From Flavobacteriaceae bacterium (GTDB lineage: Bacteria > Bacteroidota > Bacteroidia > Flavobacteriales > Flavobacteriaceae), in contig JABAZL010000109.1 in NCBI GenBank assembly GCA_018608425.1, positions 1-58,428 on the forward strand: DNA of 58,428 bases. Direction: 5' to 3'. The translations under genes were made by a program, and so were the position numbers. The notes beneath the pieces are model-generated. The model was given only the letters and a program-made list of their open reading frames with translations. It did not search any database and was not told where the DNA came from. Of this stretch, positions 9,485-19,989 are shown in pieces. The stretch's first letter is position 1. Each line of letters starts with the position of its first letter.

Positions 9485-10212
9485 CGGTTATTATTAAACT
9501 GTTGTTTCTTCCAATAACGCATCATGATAAAACCCGTAATCGCACCACCTAAATGCGCAAAGTGAGCAATTGGTCCCATTGAAAAAGAACTGAATCCAAA
9601 GAAAAGGTCACCCAGTATCATAAATGGAATCATGTATTTAGCTTTTACAGGAACTGGTATAAACATCAAATACAATTCGGAATTGGGAAACAACATGGCA
9701 AAGGCCACCAAAACACCATATAAGGCGCCCGATGCACCAACCATAGAAGCGTAATATGATTGATAAAAGCTTGATATTTGTTCTTCACTAACACTACTTA
9801 AAATTGTAGTATCATATTTACCGTCATTCAAGAGCATGTTGATGGCATCTTGACCATACCCTAAACTCATCAGCTCTTGGTAGACTGAACTGAACTGAAA
9901 ATGATAAACGAATAACTGAACTGCAGCAGCACCAAAACCAGCAGAAAGGTAAAAGAATATAAATTTCTTTTTTCCCCACAAAGATTCTAGAGGAGAACCA
10001 AACATATACAGTCCAAACATATTAAATAAAATATGATTGAAACTACCGTGCATGAACATGTGCGTAAGGGGTTGCCAAAGCTCAAAACGTGGATTTTGAA
10101 AATAGTGTAATGCAAACCAATTATAAACCTGATCTCCTAAAAGATTAACCGCAAGGAAAAATATTCCGTTGATGATTAATAAATGTTTTATCGTGTCTGT
10201 AATTCTCCCCAT
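9475..10212 (-). CDS. Rhomboid family intramembrane serine protease
   Basis: HGSFNHILFNMFGLYMFG, VGASGALYG, AHLGGAITG. Confidence 0.92.
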   Translation of the reverse strand: MGRITDTIKHLLIINGIFFLAVNLLGDQVYNWFALHYFQNPRFELWQPLTHMFMHGSFNHILFNMFGLYMFGSPLESLWGKKKFIFFYLSAGFGAAAVQLFVYHFQFSSVYQELMSLGYGQDAINMLLNDGKYDTTILSSVSEEQISSFYQSYYASMVGASGALYGVLVAFAMLFPNSELYLMFIPVPVKAKYMIPFMILGDLFFGFSSFSMGPIAHFAHLGGAITGFIMMRYWKKQQFNNNRWD

Positions 10213-12005
10213 TAAATGAATTTTTTATCTAATTCTTCCTGAGTCAAAGTAACAAAAATCTGACGATTAAAAGGAGACACTTGGGTTTCTTTACAAGCAA
10301 ATAAATCATCCAAAAGACGCTGTTGTTCTTCGGGTTTCATCGGCACTCCTCTCTTAATTGCTAAAGTTTTTGCTAAGGATTTTGACAATACATCTGATTG
10401 ACTAAAACTATCAGCAGGTAAATCGCTTTCTAAAGAAGCAAACAGGTTTTCAAAAATATTAGGAATTTCTTTTTCAGAACTCGAAACTGGAATCCCTTTA
10501 ATGATGATTACTGCATTGGAACTTCGCTCAAAAACAAAACCTGCTTCAACCAATACTTCTTCTAAATCAGATAAAAGTACTTGTTGCGTGGTGTCTAATT
10601 CCAAAGAATAAGGAAATAGTAATTGTTGGCTCGCAGTTTTCTTTTGTGTAATTGTTGTTAAAAATTGTTCGTACAATACCCGTTCGTGTGCACGCTGTTG
10701 ATCGATTAAAAGCAAGGCAGAACCTATGGAACTAACGATGTACCGATTCATCAATTGAAAAAGTTTAATCGCATCGTATGCTTTTGTAGTGCTGAATTCC
10801 TGCTCTAAAAGATTGGAAACCGGTTGCGACTCAACTTCAACATATAGGCTTTCCCAACTGGCTTCGTTGGGTTTTGAGAAACGAGTCGCTTCTGGATTTT
10901 TAAATGGATTAAAATTAGAATCAACCTCTAATTGAGGTGTCCCTGCATTTTGATTCACTTGATTGTAAGGAGTATCGAGATTCGGATCGCGATCAAAATC
11001 GAGCGTTGGAGCTACATTAAACATCCCCAAGCTGTGTTTGATACACGAACGCAAAATCGCGTATAGACTCTGTTCGTCCTCAAACTTAACTTCTGTTTTG
11101 GTCGGATGTATGTTGATGTCTATTGTTTGCGGATCTAGGTTGAAAAAAATAAAATATCCCGGGACAGTTCCGTCGGCCAACAAACCTTCATAAGCATTCA
11201 TGATTGCATGGTGCATAAACGGGCTTTTTATAAAGCGATCGTTCACAAAGAAAAACTGCTGCCCACGAGTTCTTTTGGCAGCATTGGGTTTTAGGACAAA
11301 TCCAGAAACTGAGGATACGGATGTCGATTCTTCAACTGGCACTAATTTCTCATCCATTTTGGAGCCAAAAATATGTACAATCCGTTTTCTTAAATTAGCC
11401 GCAGGCAAATCGAACAATTCGTGTCCTCCTTGAAAAAAAGTAAAGGCAATTTGTGGATGTGCCAAAGCCACACGATGAAATTCATCAATAATATGGCGCA
11501 GTTCAACCGTATTGGATTTCAAAAAATTCCGTCGTGCTGGAATATTAAAAAATAGATTCTTTACAGCTATGGAACTTCCTTTAGGAGCTACAGAAGGTTC
11601 TTGTTCTTGAATTTCACTACCAGCAATTTTTATCAGTGTAGCAACTTCATCTTCTTCTGTTCGAGTAAGCATTTCAACATGAGCAACTGCAGCAATAGAT
11701 GCTAATGCTTCTCCCCGAAATCCTTTTGTATTTAACGCAAAAAGGTCGTCTGCAGATTTAATTTTAGAAGTTGCATGGCGTTCAAAAGCCATTCGAGCGT
11801 CAGTAATACTCATCCCCTTCCCGTCATCGACAACTTGGATCAAAAGTTTTCCGGCTTCTTTGATGATCAATTGCACATGGCTGGAGCCTGCATCAATAGC
11901 ATTCTCCATCAATTCTTTAACAACCGAAGCAGGGCGCTGAACAACTTCTCCAGCTGCAATCTGATTAGCTACATGATCAGGTAATAAAGTTATGATGTCT
12001 CCCAT
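10212..12005 (-). CDS. mutL: DNA mismatch repair protein MutL
   Basis: IAAGEVVQRPASVVKELMENAIDAG, GFRGEALASIAAV, FNIPARRNFLKS, DINIHPTKTEVKF. Confidence 0.97.
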   Translation of the reverse strand: MGDIITLLPDHVANQIAAGEVVQRPASVVKELMENAIDAGSSHVQLIIKEAGKLLIQVVDDGKGMSITDARMAFERHATSKIKSADDLFALNTKGFRGEALASIAAVAHVEMLTRTEEDEVATLIKIAGSEIQEQEPSVAPKGSSIAVKNLFFNIPARRNFLKSNTVELRHIIDEFHRVALAHPQIAFTFFQGGHELFDLPAANLRKRIVHIFGSKMDEKLVPVEESTSVSSVSGFVLKPNAAKRTRGQQFFFVNDRFIKSPFMHHAIMNAYEGLLADGTVPGYFIFFNLDPQTIDINIHPTKTEVKFEDEQSLYAILRSCIKHSLGMFNVAPTLDFDRDPNLDTPYNQVNQNAGTPQLEVDSNFNPFKNPEATRFSKPNEASWESLYVEVESQPVSNLLEQEFSTTKAYDAIKLFQLMNRYIVSSIGSALLLIDQQRAHERVLYEQFLTTITQKKTASQQLLFPYSLELDTTQQVLLSDLEEVLVEAGFVFERSSNAVIIIKGIPVSSSEKEIPNIFENLFASLESDLPADSFSQSDVLSKSLAKTLAIKRGVPMKPEEQQRLLDDLFACKETQVSPFNRQIFVTLTQEELDKKFI

Positions 12006-12009
12006 GGAG

Positions 12010-12300
12010 TTAGCTCGAAAAAATAGATAGATCGAAATCTATAATAAATAAAAAAATAAGGATCAATACCGCGATAATAATCAACAAGGTTGGTGTGACT
12101 TTACGGTTAGCACGATTTCTACTTTCTAAACGTGCGTCGCCCCATTGCTTCCCTAGATCGTTTTCATTATACGTTTCACGATACTTGTTGAACTTTGAGT
12201 CGAAATCATAAAGGTTTTCAATCGTTTTACCTTCATAATAACGGGGCGTGTAATTGTATCGCTTGTTGCGATTCAATTTAAAAAGGTTTGCTTTAAACAT
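12010..12300 (-). CDS. Conserved flavobacterial hypothetical protein with C-terminal TM helix
   Basis: Basic/Tyr-rich N-terminus, single C-terminal TM; positioned between mutL and ribH. Confidence 0.65.
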   Translation of the reverse strand: MFKANLFKLNRNKRYNYTPRYYEGKTIENLYDFDSKFNKYRETYNENDLGKQWGDARLESRNRANRKVTPTLLIIIAVLILIFLFIIDFDLSIFSS

Positions 12301-12383
12301 AGGTTTTCCTTAAAACATAAAAATACATTGATTTTACTAGAATCGCAATAGTGACATAAGAGAAGTACTCTAATGTTGACAAC

Positions 12384-12866
12384 TTATTGCTTGGAGAGCT
12401 GTGCCATTTTTAGGGCTGCAACAGCAGCTTCAACACCTTTATTCCCATGTTTACCACCAGAACGATCAATTGCCTGTTGTAGGTTATTGTCTGTTAGCAC
12501 ACAAAAGATAACGGGGATTGTAGATTGTATATTCAAGTCTTTGATCCCTTGAGCAACCCCTTCACAAACAAAATCAAAATGCTTGGTCTCACCTTGAATT
12601 ACGCTGCCAATAACAATAACAGCATCGAATCCTTTGGACTGAGCATGCTTGGCACCATAGATTAGTTCAAAACTACCCGGTACATTGATACGTGCTATTT
12701 TGCTAGCCGATACTTCATGCTGAATGAGGGTATCGTATGCGCCTTGAAAAAGAGGTTCTGTAATCTGAGCATTCCATTCTGCAACAACTATAGCTACAGC
12801 AAAGTTTTTTCCAGAAGGAACTTCATCGGCGTCATAAACGGATAGATTCGTATTAGCCGTTGCCAT
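12384..12866 (-). CDS. ribH: 6,7-dimethyl-8-ribityllumazine synthase
   Basis: VVAEWNAQIT, VPGSFELIYGAK, IGSVIQGETKHFDFV, PVIFCVLTDNNLQQAIDRSGGKHGNKG. Confidence 0.97.
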   Translation of the reverse strand: MATANTNLSVYDADEVPSGKNFAVAIVVAEWNAQITEPLFQGAYDTLIQHEVSASKIARINVPGSFELIYGAKHAQSKGFDAVIVIGSVIQGETKHFDFVCEGVAQGIKDLNIQSTIPVIFCVLTDNNLQQAIDRSGGKHGNKGVEAAVAALKMAQLSKQ

Positions 12867-12872
12867 AAGAAA

Positions 12873-13637
12873 TTAGTTTATGTTTTCTAAACGACCAATT
12901 TGAATTTCAACTTGAGAAGCTTCTTCTGAAGTTGGGTAATCGTTTTTGATACGCTTAAAGTACGATAACGCTTGACTATTTTTATCTAAAGAACTACTCA
13001 ATAATCCGGCTTTAAATAAATACTTAGGAGAAGTATACGCATTTTCGCTTGCCTTAATGGCTTGAGTGTAATAGTTCAAAGCTTGATCACTTTGATCCAA
13101 TTGAGCATAAGCATCACCAATAGCACCTTTAGCTAAAGCGCTCAATAGAATATCATCTGAACTAAAATCTTTCAAGTATTCAATTGCAGCATTGTAATCC
13201 TTCATATTCAAATATGCCATTCCAGCACTAAACGAAGCTAAATCTGCAGCAGGTGTACCACTGTAGTTTTCTATAATATCATCAAAACCATATTTTCCTT
13301 CGCCGCCACGAATAGAACGAGCGTATAGAGAATCGTTGTCTTGACCGTTAACCGCAAGGTTAAAGTAGTATTGTGCTTGGTTCAATTCACCAACTGCTTC
13401 TCTTGAATTGGGTTCAACTACAAGAGATTGGTACCCTAAAGAACCTAAAACTCCAACAGTAACTACACTGATTACGATCAAAATTACATTTTGATATTTC
13501 GCAACAAACTCCTCAGCCTTAGATGCTGTAGTGTCGAGGGTTTCGAAAACTTCAGCAGTTGTACTATCAGTTTGGTGTTCGCTTACATCAGATTTTGTAA
13601 CTGATTTTTTTGCTCCGCGTTTTTTATATGTAGCCAT
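12873..13637 (-). CDS. Tetratricopeptide repeat membrane protein
   Basis: N-terminal TM followed by TPR-like repeats (ALNYYTQAIKAS, SQALSYFKRIKNDYP). Confidence 0.8.
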   Translation of the reverse strand: MATYKKRGAKKSVTKSDVSEHQTDSTTAEVFETLDTTASKAEEFVAKYQNVILIVISVVTVGVLGSLGYQSLVVEPNSREAVGELNQAQYYFNLAVNGQDNDSLYARSIRGGEGKYGFDDIIENYSGTPAADLASFSAGMAYLNMKDYNAAIEYLKDFSSDDILLSALAKGAIGDAYAQLDQSDQALNYYTQAIKASENAYTSPKYLFKAGLLSSSLDKNSQALSYFKRIKNDYPTSEEASQVEIQIGRLENIN

Positions 13638-13827
13638 TGTGGGTTTTTAAAGTTCCCAAAAATAACCTTTTTATTCTAATTCAGAAAGCTCATTTTTCAT
13701 ATTTTAAAAGAAAGAAGTATATTTAATTTTTTCTCCTCTTATTCTAACTATAATTTTGGATAAAAAACTTCGTGTACTGAATGGTTTTTAGCCTAATCGT
13801 TTAGTTTAAACAATAAAACATTTACTC

Positions 13828-14376
13828 ATGTCTCAGGTCATAAAAAACATACAGAAAGAATTTTATCATTACAAAGCTTTGGGCGATCGCACTTTTGAGC
13901 AACTCGACACAGATCAAATGAATTGGAAAAGCAGTTCTGAAAGCAGCAGTATTGGACAGATTGTAAAACATATGAACGGAAATATGCTTTCGCGTTGGAC
14001 GGACTTTCTTTGTTCAGACGGAGAAAAAGAATGGCGCAACCGGAATGATGAATTTGTTGATACTTTAAAAACAAAAGAGGCTATTCTAAACGCTTGGGAA
14101 TCGGGATGGTGTTGTTTGTTCGATGCTATGGACACGCTAAAAGAGGAAGATTTATCAACGGAAGTCTTCATTCGTAACATGGGTCAAACCGTTCAAGCAG
14201 CATTGCATCGTCAATTGGCGCATTATGCATATCATGTGGGACAAATTGTTTTTATTGGAAAAACGGTTACCAACAAAAACTGGAAATCCCTCTCAATACC
14301 CTTCGGAAAATCAGAAGAATACAATCAAGGAAAATTTGCAAAACCCAAGCGAACTTCACATTTTACGGACGACTAG
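13828..14376 (+). CDS. DinB/DUF1572 family protein
   Basis: SIGQIVKHMNGNM, HYAYHVGQIVFIGK metal-ligand-type His motifs. Confidence 0.85.
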   Translation: MSQVIKNIQKEFYHYKALGDRTFEQLDTDQMNWKSSSESSSIGQIVKHMNGNMLSRWTDFLCSDGEKEWRNRNDEFVDTLKTKEAILNAWESGWCCLFDAMDTLKEEDLSTEVFIRNMGQTVQAALHRQLAHYAYHVGQIVFIGKTVTNKNWKSLSIPFGKSEEYNQGKFAKPKRTSHFTDD

Positions 14377-16400
14377 AGTGTTAGGCGTACCCCTCCAAAA
14401 ATATGGCGTGTTGGTGCAGGCTCATAATAGCGTCCACCAAATGCATTGACTCTAATATTGTCGTTATAGATCGTATTCCACAAATTGTTAACACCAAAAA
14501 AGGGAACCCAAACCAGCTTCTCTTGTTCTATACGGTAACTCAAATTGAGGTTTGAAACTAGAAAAGCTTTTTCCTCAACCTCATTGGAATCGTTCGCGAA
14601 CAAACGCCCTTGAAAACGATTGTTTAATGCAATATTCCAACCATTTTTTGTAAACGTAGATACTAAAGATGCCATATGCTTGGGGATTCCAGGAAGCTGT
14701 TTTCCTGTGAAATCTCCATTTGGAGTTGTAAAAGAATCATAACTAAAATCGGAATAGGTATAGCTGATTTTAGTTTTTAGATTCGGATTGTTTTGTCTTG
14801 TATAAGCAAACTCAATCCCGTTTCGTTTGGTCTTCCCTGCATTGCGATAAAAAGTTCGACTAGGAAAGGCTTCCAATTCGTAAGGGACCAAATCATTAGC
14901 CGTATTGATGTTAAAAAGAACAACTTCCCATTGGGATTTGGAATTAAAAAAACGATATCCTATTTCTTTATTAAGAGCTTCCTGCGCAGACAATCTAGCG
15001 TTGAAGCCCCCAGCTCCATTTGGATTTGCAGAAAGTTCGCTCAAAACGGGAGTTTCAAAACTTGTACCCAAAGAAGCAAATACATAGTGCTGCGTACTGA
15101 TTTTATAATTCACTCCCAAAGAAGAACTCCATGCATTCAATGCTATATCTCCACTATCATCTCCATTCGTCAACAGACGATCTACAGCAGCCAAACGATT
15201 CGAATCGTATCGTAAACCTCCAGCTAGCTTTAGTTTCCCAAGCGAAACTTCATCCAATACATAAAAGCCAAGCGTATTGAAGTTTTCTTCTTGGTTTAAT
15301 GTTAGTGCACCTTGTTCTCCTTCGTCATTAACAAATCGTTCACGCAAATCAGATTGACTTGCCCAACTGTATCCCATTTGTGCTAGATGCTTGCCTCCTT
15401 TATATTTCAGTTGAGCTCCTTGCCCAAAATAAGATCGGTCTAGAGCAACTACCCCACCAAAACCAAAAGGAAGTCGAGCATAAAAATCTCGACTAGCATA
15501 AAACCCATAGGTTGAAAAATCGAACTTTGAGTTCAATTGATGCTGAAAAGAAATACCCGTCTTAAATTGTTTTACAGCTTCTTCGGTCTTAAAGGTTACG
15601 TTTCGATCGCGGGCTTGCAAGCGATCCGACTGAACCGATTCCAAATTCAACCCACCGGCATCCTCGGCAACAGGACTATCTGTATAATTTAATAGTACAT
15701 TTATTTCCGATTGGTCAGAAAATTGATGTTTGACTCGTGCATTAATCACACTACTTTCAAAACCGCTTTGTCTTCTGTAACCGTTCGTTTTTATTTTATT
15801 TGCGAGTATGCTTAGAGTGGTTTTATTCTTCTTAACGCCAGCCTCTATTTGATAATTCTGCATACCATAACTACCATACGTGATAATAGGTTTTAGGTAG
15901 TTTTTCTCAATATCACTCGTAGTTTCAATACTGATTATGCCGCCAGAAGCATTCCCATAGAGAAGGGATGACGGACCACGAATCACCTCAACAGCCGCAA
16001 TACTTCCCAATGCCAAATTATCGATTTGACCCTGCCCATCGGGAGTAGTCTCTGGTATACCATCAACTAAAATCTTGATGCCGCGAATTCCAAAGGCAGA
16101 ACGCGCCCCAAAACCTCGAATAGAAACGCGTAAATCTTGAGAGAAATTATTACTGTTTAATGCAAATAGGCCCGGAACACCTTGAACATACTCACTGAAC
16201 GAGAGTTGCTGCATTTGATCTTGTTGTTCTTTAAAATCGAGTTTTGTAACAGACCAAGTGGTTTCTAATAAGGAACCAGAAATTCTTGTGGCAGAAACTT
16301 CAATAGGCTTTAAGTTTATTGTTTGTAGGGAATCAATTTGTGCACTAAGGGTATAACTACATCCTAATAAAAGTAGGATTGAAAATGATTTAATATTCAA
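14373..16400 (-). CDS. TonB-dependent outer membrane receptor
   Basis: Plug domain (GVPGLFALNSNNFSQDLRVSIRGFGARSAFGIRGIKILVDGIPETTPDGQGQIDNL, VIRGPSSLLYGNASGGII), C-terminal aromatic beta signal. Confidence 0.95.
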   Translation of the reverse strand: MNIKSFSILLLLGCSYTLSAQIDSLQTINLKPIEVSATRISGSLLETTWSVTKLDFKEQQDQMQQLSFSEYVQGVPGLFALNSNNFSQDLRVSIRGFGARSAFGIRGIKILVDGIPETTPDGQGQIDNLALGSIAAVEVIRGPSSLLYGNASGGIISIETTSDIEKNYLKPIITYGSYGMQNYQIEAGVKKNKTTLSILANKIKTNGYRRQSGFESSVINARVKHQFSDQSEINVLLNYTDSPVAEDAGGLNLESVQSDRLQARDRNVTFKTEEAVKQFKTGISFQHQLNSKFDFSTYGFYASRDFYARLPFGFGGVVALDRSYFGQGAQLKYKGGKHLAQMGYSWASQSDLRERFVNDEGEQGALTLNQEENFNTLGFYVLDEVSLGKLKLAGGLRYDSNRLAAVDRLLTNGDDSGDIALNAWSSSLGVNYKISTQHYVFASLGTSFETPVLSELSANPNGAGGFNARLSAQEALNKEIGYRFFNSKSQWEVVLFNINTANDLVPYELEAFPSRTFYRNAGKTKRNGIEFAYTRQNNPNLKTKISYTYSDFSYDSFTTPNGDFTGKQLPGIPKHMASLVSTFTKNGWNIALNNRFQGRLFANDSNEVEEKAFLVSNLNLSYRIEQEKLVWVPFFGVNNLWNTIYNDNIRVNAFGGRYYEPAPTRHIFGGVRLTL

Positions 16401-16528
16401 TTGTCTTTTTTTTCAAAATTAAGGAGAATAAATCACAAAAGAAGAGGGAACAAATAAAACCTAATGATTCAGCAGATTGTACTTTTAAAAACATGCAATC
16501 CTTCTGTTGAATCCTTATATTTGTATTC

Positions 16529-17611
16529 ATGAAACTCAAAAGCCTAACCCTTACTCAGTACAAAAACATCAGCTCAGAAAGCTTTGAATTCGATGACCGG
16601 ATCAATTGTTTTATAGGAAATAATGGGGTTGGGAAGTCGAATGTTTTAGATGCTATTTATCATCTGTGCTTTGCTAAAGGATATTTTAATCCAACTGCTG
16701 TTCAAAACATTCAATTCGATACTGATTTTTTTGCTCTAGATGGTGTTTTTGAGAAAAACGAACAAAGTGAAAAAATAACATGCAGCCTCAAAAAAGGACA
16801 TAAGAAAGTACTGAAACGCAACGGAAAGATTTACGAGAAAATTGCAGATCATATTGGTTTGTTGCCGCTTGTAATCATCTCCCCTTCCGATCGAGATTTA
16901 ATAACCGAAGGAAGCAGTATTCGTCGAAAATTCATGGATGGCGTTATTGGTCAAACCGACAGCACTTATTTGAATCAACTACTGAACTACACCAAAATCA
17001 TAAGCCAGCGAAATGCACTTTTAAAATACTTTGCTGCAAACCAAACCTTTGAACCAGAAACACTGGATATATACGATCAGAAAATGATTGAATTGGGCAC
17101 TCCTATTCATGAAAAAAGGAAAGAATTTTTGGCTGATTTCACTCCCATTTTCGAGCAACATTATCAGAGTATTAGTAAATCAGAAGAAGAAGTAACCCTA
17201 GCGTATGAAAGTTCTTTGATCGACTCATCTTTTGCTGCATTGCTAAAGCAGCAATTACCCAAGGATCGTATGGCACAATTCAGTACCGTAGGAATTCATA
17301 AAGAAGATTTATTTTTCTCAATCAGCGGGCAACCCATCAAAAAATTTGGAAGTCAGGGGCAACAAAAATCTTTTTTAATTGCGCTTAAATTGGCTCAGTT
17401 CGATTTCATCAAAAAAATAGCAGGCGTACCTCCTATTGTGCTTTTAGATGACGTGTTCGATAAGCTCGATCAAAATCGAGTAAGTTTGATTATGCAATTG
17501 GTAGAAGAAAATCACTTCGGACAAATTTTCCTCTCAGACACACACGAAGATCGTACTATGGAAGCATTAAAAACAACCCAATTGTCATATAAAGTTTTTA
17601 ATCTCAGTTAA
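16529..17611 (+). CDS. recF: DNA replication/repair protein RecF
   Basis: [19 protein letters not shown] Walker [21 protein letters not shown] signature, [11 protein letters not shown] Walker B. Confidence 0.96.
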   Translation: MKLKSLTLTQYKNISSESFEFDDRINCFIGNNGVGKSNVLDAIYHLCFAKGYFNPTAVQNIQFDTDFFALDGVFEKNEQSEKITCSLKKGHKKVLKRNGKIYEKIADHIGLLPLVIISPSDRDLITEGSSIRRKFMDGVIGQTDSTYLNQLLNYTKIISQRNALLKYFAANQTFEPETLDIYDQKMIELGTPIHEKRKEFLADFTPIFEQHYQSISKSEEEVTLAYESSLIDSSFAALLKQQLPKDRMAQFSTVGIHKEDLFFSISGQPIKKFGSQGQQKSFLIALKLAQFDFIKKIAGVPPIVLLDDVFDKLDQNRVSLIMQLVEENHFGQIFLSDTHEDRTMEALKTTQLSYKVFNLS

Positions 17612-17653
17612 ATTCTTACCTTTAAAATCCTATATAAATCTTATTCATTTCGC

Positions 17654-18073
17654 ATGAGAAACACCATTTCAAAATTCTTTTTATTAACGATTGGGCTTAT
17701 AATTTCAAGCTGTACTTCGGTATCAGAAAAGGACTTAACGAACCTCAATGGCTATTGGGAAATTGAAAAAGTTGAATCAAACGGAGAAACGTTTACTCCC
17801 AGAGGAGGAGCCATTTTAGTTGATTTTTATCAACTAGATTCAACAACCGGATACCGCAAAAAACTAGCACCAAGTTTCAATGGAAACTACAAGAGCTCTG
17901 AAGATCAATTTGATTTCTCTGTTGTCAATATAGAAGGAAGTTTTTATATAGAATACAAAGAGGCACTTCAACCTTGGAAAGAGAAAATAATCTCTATTAA
18001 CGCAACTCAACTAGAATTAGAGCACAGCGACAAAACCTATGTCTATAAACGTCATGAAAAAATAAGTTTATAA
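17654..18073 (+). CDS. Lipocalin-like lipoprotein
   Basis: Lipobox LIISSCTS; LNGYWEIEKVES opening motif. Confidence 0.65.
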   Translation: MRNTISKFFLLTIGLIISSCTSVSEKDLTNLNGYWEIEKVESNGETFTPRGGAILVDFYQLDSTTGYRKKLAPSFNGNYKSSEDQFDFSVVNIEGSFYIEYKEALQPWKEKIISINATQLELEHSDKTYVYKRHEKISL

Positions 18074-18077
18074 TTCC

Positions 18078-18380
18078 ATGGCAAAGAAAAAAAGATCTTT
18101 TGAACCCCAATCCATCTCCGAAGTATTAGGAGAATTGATCAATCAAAAAAACATCAAGGGTGGTATAACAAAGGTGCGTGTGGAACAAGCTTGGGAAACA
18201 ACAATGGGAACAAGTGTGGCGCAGTATACTCAAGAAGTTAGTTTTAGAGGAACTACACTTTTTGTAAACCTCACTTCTGCTCCGCTTAGAGAAGAATTGT
18301 CGTATGGAAAGGATAAAATTCTGCGCCATTTGAACGAAACGCTCGGCGCAGAAATTATATCTAAATTGGTTTTGCGTTAA
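18078..18380 (+). CDS. DUF721 (DciA-like) domain protein
   Basis: [59 protein letters not shown]. Confidence 0.82.
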   Translation: MAKKKRSFEPQSISEVLGELINQKNIKGGITKVRVEQAWETTMGTSVAQYTQEVSFRGTTLFVNLTSAPLREELSYGKDKILRHLNETLGAEIISKLVLR

Positions 18381-18796
18381 AAGATCTCTCTTCCAGAAAA
18401 ATGGAAAGCGCCTTCAATTGCTGCGTTTTCATCGCTATCAGAACCATGAACTGCATTTTCGCCCATTGAGGTTGCATACAAACTACGTATAGTTCCTTCG
18501 GCTGCATCTGCTGGGTTCGTAGCACCGATAAGAACACGGAAATCATTAACAGCATTATCTTTTTCAAGAATAGCGGCAACAATAGGGCCTCTGGTCATAA
18601 ATTCAACAAGCTCTCCAAAGAAAGGTCGTTCACTGTGAACACTATAAAACGCTTCTGCGTCTGCAAGTGTTAACTGTGTTTTTTTGAGTGCTGCAATTTT
18701 AAATCCAGCTGATGTGATTTTTTCTAAAATAGATCCGATGTGTCCGTTTTCAACAGCATCTGGTTTAATCATCGTGAACGTACGATTTGTTGTCAT
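18377..18796 (-). CDS. ndk: Nucleoside diphosphate kinase
   Basis: [54 protein letters not shown]. Confidence 0.97.
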   Translation of the reverse strand: MTTNRTFTMIKPDAVENGHIGSILEKITSAGFKIAALKKTQLTLADAEAFYSVHSERPFFGELVEFMTRGPIVAAILEKDNAVNDFRVLIGATNPADAAEGTIRSLYATSMGENAVHGSDSDENAAIEGAFHFSGREIF

Positions 18797-18976
18797 AGTA
18801 TAGTTTTTATTTCTGCTGCAAACTTATTAAAACCAACTGACATTGAAGCCAGAAAGGAGCATTTTTAACACAGAAGGTTCTATTGTTTTCTTTTGACCCT
18901 CTTCACATTAAACACATTAATATTATCTAAAAAACAGTATATTTTTTTAAGAAAGGATTGGTATCTTAGCCCTGCT

Positions 18977-19987
18977 ATGACAAATAACTTTATTCCTGCT
19001 TTAAGAGAACAACTTTCATCACCCAAAAATATTGTTGTAATTCCACATAAAAATCCAGATGGGGATGCCTTAGGCAGTTGCTTAGGCTGGAAACACTTCC
19101 TCGATCAAATGGGGCACAACTGCACCGTAATTTCACCCAACGAATATCCCAAATTCTTGGATTGGATACCGGATCAAGAAACCATTATCAAATTTAACCA
19201 AGAGGAAGAGGCATGTCAAAAATTACTTTTTGATGCTGATTTGATTTTTACATTTGACTTTAACAGCCTAGGAAGAATAAAACCCATGGATGAAGTCATC
19301 AATAAATGTAAAGGAATTAAAGTGATGATTGATCATCATGAGCAACCCGATGACTATGCTGACTTAATGTATTCTGATCCTAGCTTAGGTTCTACTTGCG
19401 AAATGGTATACAATGTCATGGAGGCTCTCGATGTGTCGAAAATAAACAAAACAATTGCTACCTGCATCTATACTGGAATCGTAACCGACAGTGGTTCTTT
19501 CCGATTTCAATCGACAACGCCAATCACCCACAGCATAGTTTCAAACTTATTGGACTTGGGTATTGATCATGCACAAATTCACCAAAATATATATGACACC
19601 TATAGCTTTGGACGTTTACAACTTTTAGGGAAAGCACTTTCCAATCTTGTAAAAGTAGAACCACTTCAAGCGGTTTATATTACCTTAAGTCAAGAAGATC
19701 TAAATTCATGTGACTTTAAAAAAGGAGACACCGATGGCTTTGTAAATTATGGGCTCAGTTTAGAGGGTATTGAATTGGCTATTATCATGATTGAAAACAC
19801 CCAAGAAAACATTGTTAAAATGTCGTTCCGATCTAAAGGAACATTCAATGTAAATGAGTTTGCTCGCAAACACTTCAACGGGGGTGGGCACAACAATGCT
19901 GCTGGAGGAGCATCGCATGAAAGCCTTGCAATTACCAAAGAAAAGGTACACCAAACCATCCTAGAATATAAAGATCAACTCAGCTAG
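18977..19987 (+). CDS. DHH/DHHA1 phosphoesterase, NrnA-like bifunctional oligoribonuclease/PAP phosphatase
   Basis: PHKNPDGDALGS, IDHHEQPD, GGGHNNAAGG; ATG at 18977 preferred over the track's TTG at 18893. Confidence 0.92.
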   Translation: MTNNFIPALREQLSSPKNIVVIPHKNPDGDALGSCLGWKHFLDQMGHNCTVISPNEYPKFLDWIPDQETIIKFNQEEEACQKLLFDADLIFTFDFNSLGRIKPMDEVINKCKGIKVMIDHHEQPDDYADLMYSDPSLGSTCEMVYNVMEALDVSKINKTIATCIYTGIVTDSGSFRFQSTTPITHSIVSNLLDLGIDHAQIHQNIYDTYSFGRLQLLGKALSNLVKVEPLQAVYITLSQEDLNSCDFKKGDTDGFVNYGLSLEGIELAIIMIENTQENIVKMSFRSKGTFNVNEFARKHFNGGGHNNAAGGASHESLAITKEKVHQTILEYKDQLS

Positions 19988-19989
19988 AT

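Noticed and set aside
14793-15215. 140-aa plus-strand ORF inside the TonB receptor gene
   Set aside because: Antisense shadow ORF of a well-supported receptor CDS.
18893-18976. N-terminal extension of the NrnA-like ORF from TTG 18893
   Set aside because: MTNNFIPALREQL at ATG 18977 is the natural start; the extension is AT-rich 5'UTR.
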